Below, one piece after another: positions 33,839 through 42,078 of a DNA stretch of 64,000 bases. The DNA is from Woeseiaceae bacterium (GTDB lineage Bacteria > Pseudomonadota > Gammaproteobacteria > Steroidobacterales > Woeseiaceae): positions 1-64,000 of the forward strand of contig JAJFKP010000005.1 in assembly GCA_021773135.1 (NCBI GenBank), in the 5' to 3' direction. The translations under genes were made by a program, and so were the position numbers. Numbering within the stretch: the first letter of the stretch is position 1; the number at the start of each line of letters is the position of its first letter. The notes under the pieces were generated by a model that was given only the letters and a program-made list of their open reading frames with translations, was not told the DNA's origin and made no database searches.

Positions 33839-34202
33839 TAATGTCTTGCCTGAAAACGGCATTTCAATCCGGCGGATTGTACAATTCATGATTGGTCTGA
33901 TAATAGCTGAGCCGATCTCAAGCCCGTATCATTTGCTATTGGAGCGCCTTGTGGCTCTTGATCTGGCGAAACCGCTCGGCAGATGAATTGCAGAAGGGCG
34001 GCATTCGGCAGAAAGCGAAGTGGCTCGGGCTGACAAGACACGCTGCACGACATCTGCAGTGCGAAGTTTTTTTTAGAGATACATGACGGCACGGCACTTG
34101 TATTGTGTACGGAGATATTGACAGCCGTGCGCGCGTGGAGCACTGTCGGACAACAAACTAATGCCTGTGACAACTCGGCAACAAGAATAGGGGATTGAGA
34201 AT
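33839..34202. other. Intergenic region without a supported gene
   Basis: Reading frames on either strand lack ribosome sites and recognisable protein features. The region should hold the promoter of the zinc-ribbon gene. I see no other structure. Confidence 0.5.
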
Positions 34203-34577
34203 ATGCAGTGTCCAAAATGTAATGACGCCATGCAAACGGTCGCCTATGACGGTATCGAAGTCGAGCGCTGCGACGGTTGCAAGGGGCTCTGGTTTGACAT
34301 GTTGGACCATGTACATTTGGCCGCTATCGAAGGCTCCGAGGCGATCGATATAGGCAGCGCTGAGATCGGAAAGCGTTTTAACAAAGTAGACGACATCAAA
34401 TGTCCAGACTGTCGTTGCTCGATGCTAAAGATGGTTGATGTCCGGCAACCGCATATATGGTACGAGTCGTGCCCGAGTTGTTATGGCGTGTACTTCGACG
34501 CCGGTGAGTTTAGCGATTACAAGGAAAAGACTATCATGGACTTCTTTCGCGAACTTTTCGCCAAAGAGAGACTGTAG
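34203..34577 (+). CDS. TFIIB-type zinc-ribbon protein
   Basis: 124 residues with two zf-TFIIB modules. The first is MQCPKCNDAMQTV...VERCDGCKGLWFD (C-x2-C ... C-x2-C-x3-W-F/L-D), and the second is IKCPDCRCSML...YESCPSCYGVYFDAGEF. Each ends in the aromatic-Asp-x-x-E/D motif of the family. These small cytoplasmic proteins bind zinc, but their function is unknown. A MITE-like element starts 75 nt after the stop. Confidence 0.85.
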   Translation: MQCPKCNDAMQTVAYDGIEVERCDGCKGLWFDMLDHVHLAAIEGSEAIDIGSAEIGKRFNKVDDIKCPDCRCSMLKMVDVRQPHIWYESCPSCYGVYFDAGEFSDYKEKTIMDFFRELFAKERL

Positions 34578-34652
34578 GCGCGTCGACGAAATCGCCACTG
34601 CGAGCAAGTGGGCGCGTTAAAACTGACGCTGCGAAAACGGGTCAAAAAAAAA

Positions 34653-34999
34653 GGGGTCGAACCGAATTAGTCGATGAAAGTAAGGGGTCGAACCGATTTA
34701 GATGAAAATAAGGGGTCGAACCGATTTAAACGGCCCATTTCGAGATTTAGGCGACAATTCAGAGCTGCCCGTTCGAAAGACATTTCATCGACGCTACGCC
34801 AATCCGGACACTCTTGAAAGGTCTTGCACGACCTGACTGGCGCGACATTTGTTAACGAGAGTTCGGCAGTACGCCAACGCCTACGTTGTGATTGATGATA
34901 ATCGGGTCAGGGAGCTAACATGAACAGTGTTTGGCGGCGCCGTGCCGACTGGCAAGCGTAGCCTACCAAAGCTGGTTAGCTGAAAATCGGTTCGACCCC
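34653..34999. mobile_element. MITE-like element E1
   Basis: 347 bp between GGGGTCGAACCGA (34653-34665) and its exact reverse complement TCGGTTCGACCCC (34987-34999). The left end is present three times in a row (34653, 34684, 34712) with spacings of 31 and 28 bp. The interior includes GTTAACGAGAGTTCGG, also found in slightly altered form in E3 and E4. No transposase is encoded, so it is a non-autonomous or decayed element. Confidence 0.75.
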
Positions 35000-35384
35000 T
35001 TTACCGCACTTCGCGATCGAAACCATACGAGCGACCTGGATGATGATGACCCTCCCTTAGTTGATGTAGCGGAGGGTAGCGTCGGCGATCTCGATCGTGA
35101 TCCCGGATAGGCATCGTGCATGACCGCTGTCTAGAGTCAGATTGGCGAAGTTAAATACCCAGAGTGGCTAATTCGGCAGTTCAAACTCAGCGCATTGGCG
35201 GTATATGAAAGAAGATTCGCCCCGCGAAAGGGCGTGAATCCTGGCAGATGTGAGAAAATCTTCACCGGTAACCTCCAGACTCGCGAGGATGGGCAAAGAA
35301 GTCTAGGCTGAAGGTGGTTTCGATTGAACGGACCACAAAAATATCAGAATTATTTTGCGCCAAATGATTGGGAGGCGGGAAAAC
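35000..35384. other. Leader region of the D-aminoacylase-like gene
   Basis: There is no supported gene. A strong hairpin GATTCGCCC/GGGCGTGAATC lies near 35215-35242, about 150 nt before the start codon, and might act in the transcript leader or end transcription from E1. I could not match it to a known riboswitch. Confidence 0.4.
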
Positions 35385-37022
35385 ATGTACACGAGAAACC
35401 TGACACTCAGCTTGATTATCGTCGCTTTAACGAGCAGCTGTAGCGAGTCGCAACCAGTCGATTACGATATCGTGATCCGCGGCGGCACGGTCTTCGACGG
35501 AAGTGGTAGTCCGGGCGTGGTCGGCGATGTAGGTATCCGCGGTGATCGCATCGTGGCAATGGGTGATATCGATGGAAGAGGCACACGCACAATTGACGCA
35601 GGCGGCTTGTACGTGACGCCGGGTTTTATCGACATGCACAGCCATTCGGAAACCTACCGATTACTCAATGGCGGGCAAGGCCCTTCCTTCGCTCTCCAGG
35701 GTTTCACTACTGAGATCTACGGCGAAACCGAGTCGATGGGCCCGCTCGGCGGACTCCACCTGAATGAGCTGCCGGATGAATTATTGGGTAAGTGGGAAAC
35801 GTTCGGCGAGTTTCTCGATTACATGGAAGAAGTAGGCATCTCGATTAACGTCGCCTCCTACGTGGGTTCCGGCGGGCTCAGGGCGATGGTCATGGGCTAC
35901 GATGATCGCCCGCCAACCGACGATGAACTTGAGCAAATGCTAGAGCTTGTGCGCAAGTCCATGCGTGAAGGTGCTTTGGGTGTGTCTGCCGGCATGAGCT
36001 ATGTACCAAACGTCTACATGACCACCGATGAGCTGGCTACCATCGTGCGTGCGGGTGCCGAAATGGGCGGTATTTTCGCGAATCACGCCCGCACCATGAA
36101 CGGTACTGATTCTGATGCGATTCGTGAAGCCATCGCTGTCGGCGAAAAGGCAGGTGCTCCGATACATTTTTTTCATCTCAATTCGACATCATCGACTGAA
36201 GCAGATTCATTCCTCGCAATCATTGACGATGCCCGGGCGCGGGGGCTAAAAGTTACCGGTGATAGCTACACCTATACCTGGGGAATTACCGGACTGCGCG
36301 ATTATATTCCGGCCTGGGCCCACGACGGAGGGTTGGAAAAATTGCTCGAGCGTTTGCGCGACCCGGTGGAGCGAGAACGCATCGCCGCAACATTTTTAAC
36401 CGAGCCGCCGTACTTCGCGAACGTCGGCTGGCACCATATTCGACTGGGTGTCGATGACTCTGAAGTCAATGGCAAGCTCGTGTCCGAAGTTGCGAGTCTT
36501 CGGGAGCAAGCACCGGAAGAAGCATTCATGGACGTGGTTCTTGACCAGGAAGGTCGCGGCATTGTTATCGACTGGAACAACGAAGAAGACACGTTAAGAC
36601 AGGTCTTGGTACAGCCGTACGTCGCCGGGGGAACTGATGGTAGTGCCCTCGATCTGGATTCCGAGAATCTGCCGCCGCTGATCCATCCAAGGCACATAGG
36701 AACAATTCCGCGATTGCTCGGCACCTATGTTCGGGAACAAGGCCTGTTAACCTGGGAGGAGGCGATTCGAAAACTGACCTCTTTTCCTGCCGATATTATT
36801 GGCCTCAAGGACCGTGGAACGCTGGCGGAAGGATTCATGGCAGACATCGTCATCTTCGATCCGGAAACAATTAAAGACAATGCTACTTTTGAAGACCCGT
36901 TTCATTATCCTGATGGAATGAAATACGTCTTTGTTAACGGCACAGCTGTGGTTGACGATGGCGAATACACACGTTCGCTGCCGGGTCGTGCGCTACGAGG
37001 ACCAGCGTACAGCATGCAGTAG
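35385..37022 (+). CDS. N-acyl-D-amino-acid deacylase family lipoprotein
   Basis: 545 residues from the ATG at 35385, which has a GGGAGGCGGG site. A lipoprotein signal ends VALTSSCSES. The D-aminoacylase pattern is clear: YDIVIRGGTVFDGSG, the metal-binding VTPGFIDMHSHSE, GFTTEIYGETESMGP, the long GALGVSAGMSYVPN helix, IFANHARTMN, HFFHLNSTSS, then TDGSALD and the C-terminal GLKDRGTLAEGFMADIVIFDP. Relatives remove acyl groups from D-amino acids or act on dihydropyrimidine-like amides. A periplasmic lipid-anchored form suggests a role in peptidoglycan fragment or D-peptide use. Substrate not known. Confidence 0.88.
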   Translation: MYTRNLTLSLIIVALTSSCSESQPVDYDIVIRGGTVFDGSGSPGVVGDVGIRGDRIVAMGDIDGRGTRTIDAGGLYVTPGFIDMHSHSETYRLLNGGQGPSFALQGFTTEIYGETESMGPLGGLHLNELPDELLGKWETFGEFLDYMEEVGISINVASYVGSGGLRAMVMGYDDRPPTDDELEQMLELVRKSMREGALGVSAGMSYVPNVYMTTDELATIVRAGAEMGGIFANHARTMNGTDSDAIREAIAVGEKAGAPIHFFHLNSTSSTEADSFLAIIDDARARGLKVTGDSYTYTWGITGLRDYIPAWAHDGGLEKLLERLRDPVERERIAATFLTEPPYFANVGWHHIRLGVDDSEVNGKLVSEVASLREQAPEEAFMDVVLDQEGRGIVIDWNNEEDTLRQVLVQPYVAGGTDGSALDLDSENLPPLIHPRHIGTIPRLLGTYVREQGLLTWEEAIRKLTSFPADIIGLKDRGTLAEGFMADIVIFDPETIKDNATFEDPFHYPDGMKYVFVNGTAVVDDGEYTRSLPGRALRGPAYSMQ

Positions 37023-37149
37023 GATTGGACTTCGGAGAAACAAGTCGACGACACTCACCTGTCTCTTTATCTTCGGCAGACAGTACAGCAAACAATTTTA
37101 CGTTCCACTGCTTTTAGTGCGCGAATTCCTGGCAGAAAAAAGGAAAAAA

Positions 37150-37340
37150 GGGGTCGAACCGAATTAGTCGACGTTTTCCATGATGCTGGGTACAGGCTGC
37201 TGCTACCCCCTGAAAGACATCCGGTCAATGTTACGCGGTTATAAATACTTCATCTCTGCATTCCGAACCTTGTAATTAAGCGCCGCGTGCATCGCCAAAC
37301 CGCATTTTCCGCGAGTCAGATGGAAAATCGGTTCGACCCC
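37150..37340. mobile_element. MITE-like element E2 (short form)
   Basis: 191 bp bounded by GGGGTCGAACCGA (37150-37162) and TCGGTTCGACCCC (37328-37340). After the left end it reads ATTAGTCGACGTTTTCC, close to the start of E1 and E3, but most of the shared interior is deleted. No coding content. Confidence 0.75.
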
Positions 37341-37412
37341 TCTTTCGGCGAGACCCGTTACCACCCTCCGAATTCGCGAATTCTGCCAACCTTTAACTTA
37401 CTTACAACCGCA

Positions 37413-37961
37413 CTATTTGGGGATGGGGCAACCATTTTCATCGCAATCGTTAGCCAACCTGGAATCGCTGGATGGCACCTGGCGTGCGGCATCATTCTCG
37501 GCAATAAGTTCGCTAATCTGAGCGCCCAGAACCAGGTCTTCTTCACGCCCAAAATGTTGCCTTCGAACAAGCCCTTCGGCATCGATAAGTATCATGGTCG
37601 GCGTTCCTTCCATCTGGTACGTCGACATTGTGCTGGGAATGCGGGAATCACCCATTTGACGGTCAATGCCGACCGGGAAACCGATTCTATACTCGTGCAG
37701 AAAGGCCTTGAGGGCTGCTTCTGTTCCCTGCGCTTCCTTGTGTTCGAACACAGTGTGTAAGCCAAGTACGACCACATCAGACTGGCGAAAATGTGTGGCG
37801 ACCCGCTTGGCCTGAGGCAGGCTATGGGAGACACATCCTGGACACAGCATTTGAAAAGCCTCAACAAGAACCACTCGCCCACGCAGAGACGCCAACGTAA
37901 CAGGCCCTTGGGAATTTAGCCAAGTGGATACGTCTAACTCAGGTGCGGGTCTCATTAGCAT
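37413..37961 (-). CDS. Redoxin/TlpA-like thioredoxin-fold protein
   Basis: 182 residues from the ATG at 37961. A TTG at 37985, just 5 nt after the upstream stop, is an alternative start. There is no signal peptide. The fold reads VTLASLRGRVVLVEAFQMLCPGCVSHSLPQA, with the redox motif CPGC, then VVVLGLHTVFEHKEAQ and the cis-proline EGTPTMILIDAEG. The C-terminus adds a second cysteine pair, CDENGCPIPK, not usual in the family, perhaps a metal site or resolving cysteines. It lies downstream of a secreted protein gene, divergent from the cysteine-rich MarR regulator, so a redox-responsive unit is plausible. Confidence 0.83.
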   Translation of the reverse strand: MLMRPAPELDVSTWLNSQGPVTLASLRGRVVLVEAFQMLCPGCVSHSLPQAKRVATHFRQSDVVVLGLHTVFEHKEAQGTEAALKAFLHEYRIGFPVGIDRQMGDSRIPSTMSTYQMEGTPTMILIDAEGLVRRQHFGREEDLVLGAQISELIAENDAARQVPSSDSRLANDCDENGCPIPK

Positions 37962-37989
37962 TGGTCGCTCGCCAGTCTCGTTCAAATTG

Positions 37990-38703
37990 TCACTCGGATA
38001 CTACTCGCCCAGGCAATGATAAATCACCTGATGCAACGTCATGCACACCGGTTACGCAAAGCAATGGCACCTCGCTTTTTTCGTTGACCTGCAATTCTGC
38101 CGTTACTGCATCGAATGAAACATTTTCGGTGGCGCTTACCGGAACCGTGATTTTGGCGATTCGTCCGTCAAGAATCGGGCTCATCCCGGGGCTGTCCAAG
38201 GCAATCGGCAGGTACGGCGCGGTTGCGGGCAACAAATCAACGCCGGGCGACACGTCGCGTACCTTGAGACCTGCACTGCAGGCCGTGTCCTCGACCAGCA
38301 CCACCCAGTGAGAATGCCAGTCAGCACCGTCGTTGGCTGGGTCACCATCCTGGTCTTCGTCGAACAGCGGTGTGTCGTCAAAATCGGGGTGCGCGGTAAT
38401 GGCCAATGACAGAATGCCTGACCCCTTGTCAAAGCCGACAACCTGAGGATCCAGGCTCGTTGGCCAGACGTAAGCCTGGACCTTGGCGCCGGCCAATTGC
38501 CCTAAGGGCTTCGGCTTGATGCTGCCCGCCGTACCAACCATTTCCATGGCAAACGTTGTCAATCGACCATCGGTTGTTGCACCGGCTTTGGTAATGTCAA
38601 AGGCTGGCGACTTTTCAGCGTCGATCGGACTGACGATTTCATGGGCGGCTATGACTCCTGTGGCAAGTCCTGCAAACAGTAGGGCGACAAGTAAGCGTTT
38701 CAT
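37990..38703 (-). CDS. Secreted protein of unknown function
   Basis: 237 residues. The signal peptide ends GLATGVIAAHE. The mature protein has a run VYP-like KVQAYVWPTS, then DDTPLFDEDQDGDPANDGADWHSHWVVLV, an Asp-rich and His-containing stretch that could bind calcium or another metal, and a single later CysAla pair. It ends in a beta-rich domain. The family is not one I can name. The start is next to a palindromic operator that matches one in front of the divergent MarR gene, so the two are probably co-regulated with the redoxin gene. Confidence 0.75.
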   Translation of the reverse strand: MKRLLVALLFAGLATGVIAAHEIVSPIDAEKSPAFDITKAGATTDGRLTTFAMEMVGTAGSIKPKPLGQLAGAKVQAYVWPTSLDPQVVGFDKGSGILSLAITAHPDFDDTPLFDEDQDGDPANDGADWHSHWVVLVEDTACSAGLKVRDVSPGVDLLPATAPYLPIALDSPGMSPILDGRIAKITVPVSATENVSFDAVTAELQVNEKSEVPLLCVTGVHDVASGDLSLPGRVVSE

Positions 38704-38716
38704 GGTTATATTCCTT

Positions 38717-38735
38717 TAGTATCGAGTCGAAACTA
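38717..38735. promoter_or_regulatory. Candidate MarR operator, left copy
   Basis: TAGTATCGAGTCGAAACTA is an imperfect 19-bp palindrome (TAGT-w-TCGA-s-TCGA-w-ACTA), 13 nt before the start of the secreted-protein gene. A near-identical palindrome in the other orientation lies at 38773, consistent with two dimers bound on one regulatory region. Confidence 0.7.
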
Positions 38736-38772
38736 GTATTAGCATATCGAGGCATTTCGTGAATTGCAAGAG

Positions 38773-38791
38773 TAGTTTTGAGTCGATACTA
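38773..38791. promoter_or_regulatory. Candidate MarR operator, right copy
   Basis: TAGTTTTGAGTCGATACTA is the inverted partner of the left operator with three mismatches. It ends 7 nt before the MarR start codon and would block translation or transcription start, suggesting autorepression. Confidence 0.7.
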
Positions 38792-38798
38792 TAGAAAC

Positions 38799-39362
38799 AT
38801 GAAGAAAGAGCGTCATACGCATATCTTCGCGCTGCTTGAACGAATCGGTCGCCTGCTCACTATGGAAGCGCATGCCGAAGGCTTGTTGCCGGTGCATTGG
38901 GAGGCGCTGCGCTATTTGCAGCGCGCCAACCGATTTTCAATGACCGCGGCAGCCCTGACGGCCTATCTTGGCTCGACTAAGGGCACCGTTTCGCAGACGT
39001 TGAAGGCGCTGGAATCAAAGGGACTGGTTAAAAAACGTGTAAAAACAAATGATCGCCGCAGCAACCACCTGTCGTTGACCGCAAAGGGTCGAAACTTGCT
39101 TCGTCGTGACCCACTGTCTGATACCGTTAAAGCGATCGAACAGCTGGGCACCTCTACGCAAACCGAGTTAAATAACGGCCTCGAGGACTTGCTGTCGGCA
39201 CGGCTTGCGATGCAGAATCGGCAGCCTTTTGGGCAATGTCGGGATTGCCGTTACTTCGCAAAACGCCATCCGGACGGCGAACCCCACTATTGTCTGTTAC
39301 TGAAAGAAACTATTGCCGAGTCAGAGACCGACTCTATTTGTTTTGAGCAACAGCCTGGTTGA
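38799..39362 (+). CDS. MarR-family regulator with C-terminal cysteine cluster
   Basis: 187 residues from the ATG at 38799. The winged-helix domain reads LLPVHWEALRYLQRANRFSMTAAALTAYLGSTKGTVSQTLKALESKGLVKKRVKTNDRRSNHLSLTAKG, the standard MarR recognition helix and wing. Beyond the dimer helices the C-terminus adds GQCRDCRYFAKR...HYCLLLKET...SICFEQ, four cysteines as C-x2-C-x14-C-x14-C, able to bind zinc or an iron-sulfur cluster. A redox or metal signal is therefore likely. It sits opposite a secreted protein and a thioredoxin-like gene, with two matching palindromes between them. Confidence 0.88.
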   Translation: MKKERHTHIFALLERIGRLLTMEAHAEGLLPVHWEALRYLQRANRFSMTAAALTAYLGSTKGTVSQTLKALESKGLVKKRVKTNDRRSNHLSLTAKGRNLLRRDPLSDTVKAIEQLGTSTQTELNNGLEDLLSARLAMQNRQPFGQCRDCRYFAKRHPDGEPHYCLLLKETIAESETDSICFEQQPG

Positions 39363-39418
39363 TGCCAGCGCTGCGTGAAAAAAACGTCGGTCAAGATCCG
39401 GAGCAGAATTGGTGCCGT

Positions 39419-39529
39419 ATGACGCTTGAAATAGAAGATGTTTGCAAAAGCTTTTGCGACCGGGCCAGGTATTGCATTCGTAGTTCATCCAACCCGAACT
39501 GGACAGTTCACGTCGAGACAGGCCTTTAA
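39419..39529 (+). CDS. Possible short leader ORF coupled to MFS gene
   Basis: A 36-codon frame starts at ATG 39419 (MTLEIEDVCKSFCDRARYC) and ends with a TAA that overlaps the MFS start by one base (TAATG). It has three cysteines and no recognised domain or strong ribosome site. The overlap hints at translational coupling. It could equally be chance. Confidence 0.3.
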   Translation: MTLEIEDVCKSFCDRARYCIRSSSNPNWTVHVETGL

Positions 39530-40782
39530 TGAAAAACACACTGACGAAAGTGGCTGCGTTGCTGTTCGGTGTGGCCATTCTTCTAACCGGTCAAGGCCTC
39601 CAGGGCACACTAGTCCCAACTCGGGCGGCGCTGGAGAATTTTTCGACCGAAACGATTGGCGTAATCGGTGCGTCATACTTCCTGGGTTTCACGATCGGTT
39701 GTCTGCGCAGCGGCGAACTCATTCGCGCCGTAGGTCATGTCCGGGTATTCGCCGCCATGACAGCGGCGGCGTCAGCTGCTCCTTTGATTCTCGGTCTGTG
39801 GGCAGAACCATGGACATGGGGCGTATTGCGTTTCCTGACCGGCTTTTGTTTTGCCGTGCTCTACGTGGCCATCGAGAGTTGGCTGAATGGATGTACCACC
39901 AACGAGACCCGCGGCGGCGTGTTTTCGGTTTACGTTTTCATTACCCTGACAGTGATGGCGTTAGGCCAGCTGATGATGCTCATGTACGATCCGCGCGAAC
40001 TGGAACTGTTCGTCGTCGCCTCAATACTTGTTTCAACAGCGCTAATTCCGGTCGTCCTGTCGCGATCAGATACACCGGAGAAACCGCAGGTTGTCCGGCT
40101 TGATTTGCGTCGATTGTTCGAGATCTCGCCGTCCGGTGCAACAAGCTGTTTTGCAGCGGGGCTCACCAATGGTTCGTTCTGGGCGATATCAGCCATATTT
40201 GCCACACAAGTCACGGGCGACACTGATTGGGCCGCGTGGTACATGACCAGCGGTGTGATCGGCGGTGCAATTCTTCAGTGGCCGCTCGGTCTGCTGTCCG
40301 ATCGCCTGGACCGCCGGAGAATGTTGGCCGCTATGGCGCTCGGCGCAGGCCTTGTCGGCGCGGCAATTGCCCTGGTTGGACCAAGCTTGCCCGAGATCGC
40401 ATTGATGCTGGTCGGTGCGCTATGGGGCGGCATGGCATTCCCGTTGTACTCGGTAGCAGTGGCGCTGACCAACGATCATGCAGGGCAGGACGAATACGTA
40501 CAGGTCTCGAGCGGTTTGTTGTTGCTTTACGGAATCGGCGCCATCGCAGGGCCACTGCTTGCAGCAGTGGCAATGGGTGCGGTTGGGCCGCGTGGGCTTT
40601 ACGTATTCAGCGGCGCTGTTCACCTGTCACTGTTTGTCTATGTCGGCGTGCGTGCATTGACGCCTCTTCCCATTCCGACCGAGCAGCGCAGCGAATTTGG
40701 TGATGCACTTGCCAGCGTGCAAACGGCGTCGGCAGTTTATGAACCCGACGATGATAACGAAGGCTTGCCCGACCCCACTTGA
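39529..40782 (+). CDS. MFS transporter (YcaD/UMF-like)
   Basis: 417 residues with 12 predicted membrane helices. The N-terminal half has GLQGTLVPTRAALENFSTETIGVIGASYFLGFTIGC, and TM5 has the ESWLNGCTTNETRGG loop, which are typical of the YcaD-like MFS subgroup. The second motif A is LLSDRLDRRRMLAAM. The C-terminus ends in an acidic tail (EPDDDNEGLPD). The substrate is unknown. The MarR gene ends 166 nt upstream on the same strand, so co-expression is possible. Confidence 0.88.
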   Translation: MKNTLTKVAALLFGVAILLTGQGLQGTLVPTRAALENFSTETIGVIGASYFLGFTIGCLRSGELIRAVGHVRVFAAMTAAASAAPLILGLWAEPWTWGVLRFLTGFCFAVLYVAIESWLNGCTTNETRGGVFSVYVFITLTVMALGQLMMLMYDPRELELFVVASILVSTALIPVVLSRSDTPEKPQVVRLDLRRLFEISPSGATSCFAAGLTNGSFWAISAIFATQVTGDTDWAAWYMTSGVIGGAILQWPLGLLSDRLDRRRMLAAMALGAGLVGAAIALVGPSLPEIALMLVGALWGGMAFPLYSVAVALTNDHAGQDEYVQVSSGLLLLYGIGAIAGPLLAAVAMGAVGPRGLYVFSGAVHLSLFVYVGVRALTPLPIPTEQRSEFGDALASVQTASAVYEPDDDNEGLPDPT

Positions 40783-40858
40783 TGGCAAAAACTGCTGATA
40801 TGGTGTGTAGTGATTATCCTCTTAATCGAAAAGTGGTGCGACAAAGCGTGAGCGCTCT

Positions 40859-41527
40859 GTGAGCGAACTGGACGCCGCGACCAAGATCAAGCGATGGATT
40901 GTTTTCATTATCGTCACGATAATGGCGATCGACTTGATTGTCGTCGTTTCCGAAGGGCTGTGGCTCAGTGGGTTTCTCATACTGACCATCGCCTTGCTGA
41001 TTCTCCTCGTAACGGTATTCAGCGACCGACTTGCGGTGCAGATTCCGGCCGAATTCCAGGTGCTGGCGCTGGTGTTCGTTTTCTCCGCCCTGTTTCTCGG
41101 AGAAGTTCGAAGTTACTACACCAGGATCTGGTGGTGGGACATTGCGCTGCATAGCACGTCCGGTTTGCTCATGGGAATTCTCGGCTTTCTGTTGGTCTAT
41201 GTACTCAACGCAAGCGAGAAAATCGCCTTCTCCATGACGCCAAGATTCGTAGCGTTTTTTGCATTCATGTTTGCGGTCGCTGTCGGTGCTATTTGGGAAA
41301 TTTTCGAATATTCGATGGACGTTCTCTTCGGTGCAAACATGCAAAAGGCAATGTTCAACGATCCTTCAGGCCTGACGGATACAATGTGGGACATGATAGT
41401 GAACGCTATCGGCGCAGCATTCATCAGTATTCTGGGTTGGTGGTACATGATACGCGATCGGCGATCTTTTATCGATATCTGGATCCACAAATTCATACAA
41501 CGAAATCCGAGCTGGTTTGAGTCATGA
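40859..41527 (+). CDS. DUF2238-like integral membrane protein
   Basis: 222 residues with a GTG start at 40859. About six membrane segments are visible. The motif WWWDIALHSTSGLLMG in the middle and AVGAIWEIFEYSMD near TM5, followed by GLTDTMWDMIVNAIGA, match the YjdF/DUF2238 family (D-x-x-H, W-E-x-x-E and D-T-x-x-D elements). Those conserved polar residues inside membrane helices suggest a metal or catalytic site, but the function is unknown. Confidence 0.8.
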   Translation: MSELDAATKIKRWIVFIIVTIMAIDLIVVVSEGLWLSGFLILTIALLILLVTVFSDRLAVQIPAEFQVLALVFVFSALFLGEVRSYYTRIWWWDIALHSTSGLLMGILGFLLVYVLNASEKIAFSMTPRFVAFFAFMFAVAVGAIWEIFEYSMDVLFGANMQKAMFNDPSGLTDTMWDMIVNAIGAAFISILGWWYMIRDRRSFIDIWIHKFIQRNPSWFES

Positions 41528-42078
41528 ATGAGCAACACGCACATTAAATCCGTTTCAACATAGCCTCGTACTGCAGAGCAACGACGGGCTGGCCACAATT
41601 ATCTCCGTTCGGACCGAATTGAAAATTCAATTGAACACACTCATACTGCGCGCTCAAAATGAACAAAGATCTTGTGGTGCTGCAACGTGGGATCGCGCTA
41701 CGAAACATCCACAAGAACAACGCCCTGGTTTTCGCGCAACGCCTCGCGACGTCCGGCATTGGCGGCCAACTGCATTGTCGCAAGCCCGTCGTTAACCACA
41801 TCAAATCCGTTTTCGAGACAGTCAATCGGAAAAAAAATTTGCTATCGGGCACAAGGCCACCAGCCATCCCCGCGCTATCGCTTGCTTTTCAGTCGTTCCC
41901 GGTTGATTCGCCTCAATAAAGCATCTTTCGGTGTTTGGTGCCTGAACTTGAAAGGATCGGCCTGATCCCACCGAACCAATGTAGAATCGGAGCACGAGAG
42001 CTACTTCGTTCATGAGGAGGCTGAAGAATCGGTTTGCGGTGTCGAATAATAAAATTAGAGAGCATTGCAGGCGCGATC
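41528..42078. other. Gap with a possible gene remnant
   Basis: There is no intact gene. On the reverse strand, 41698-41827 encodes a protein-like stretch (DCLENGFDVVNDGLATMQL continuing AANAGRREALRENQGVVLVDVS, then stop) preceded by a T8 run and a stop. It may be the remains of a decayed gene that suffered a slippage frameshift. I cannot assign a family. Confidence 0.35.

Noticed and set aside
33886-34215. Reverse-strand 109-codon frame before the zinc-ribbon gene
   Set aside because: No ribosome site, no domain, and it overlaps the expected promoter of the plus-strand gene.
40814-41344. Reverse-strand 176-codon frame opposite the DUF2238-like gene
   Set aside because: It is antisense to a clear membrane protein and has a composition rich in His, Gln and Arg, typical of a shadow frame.
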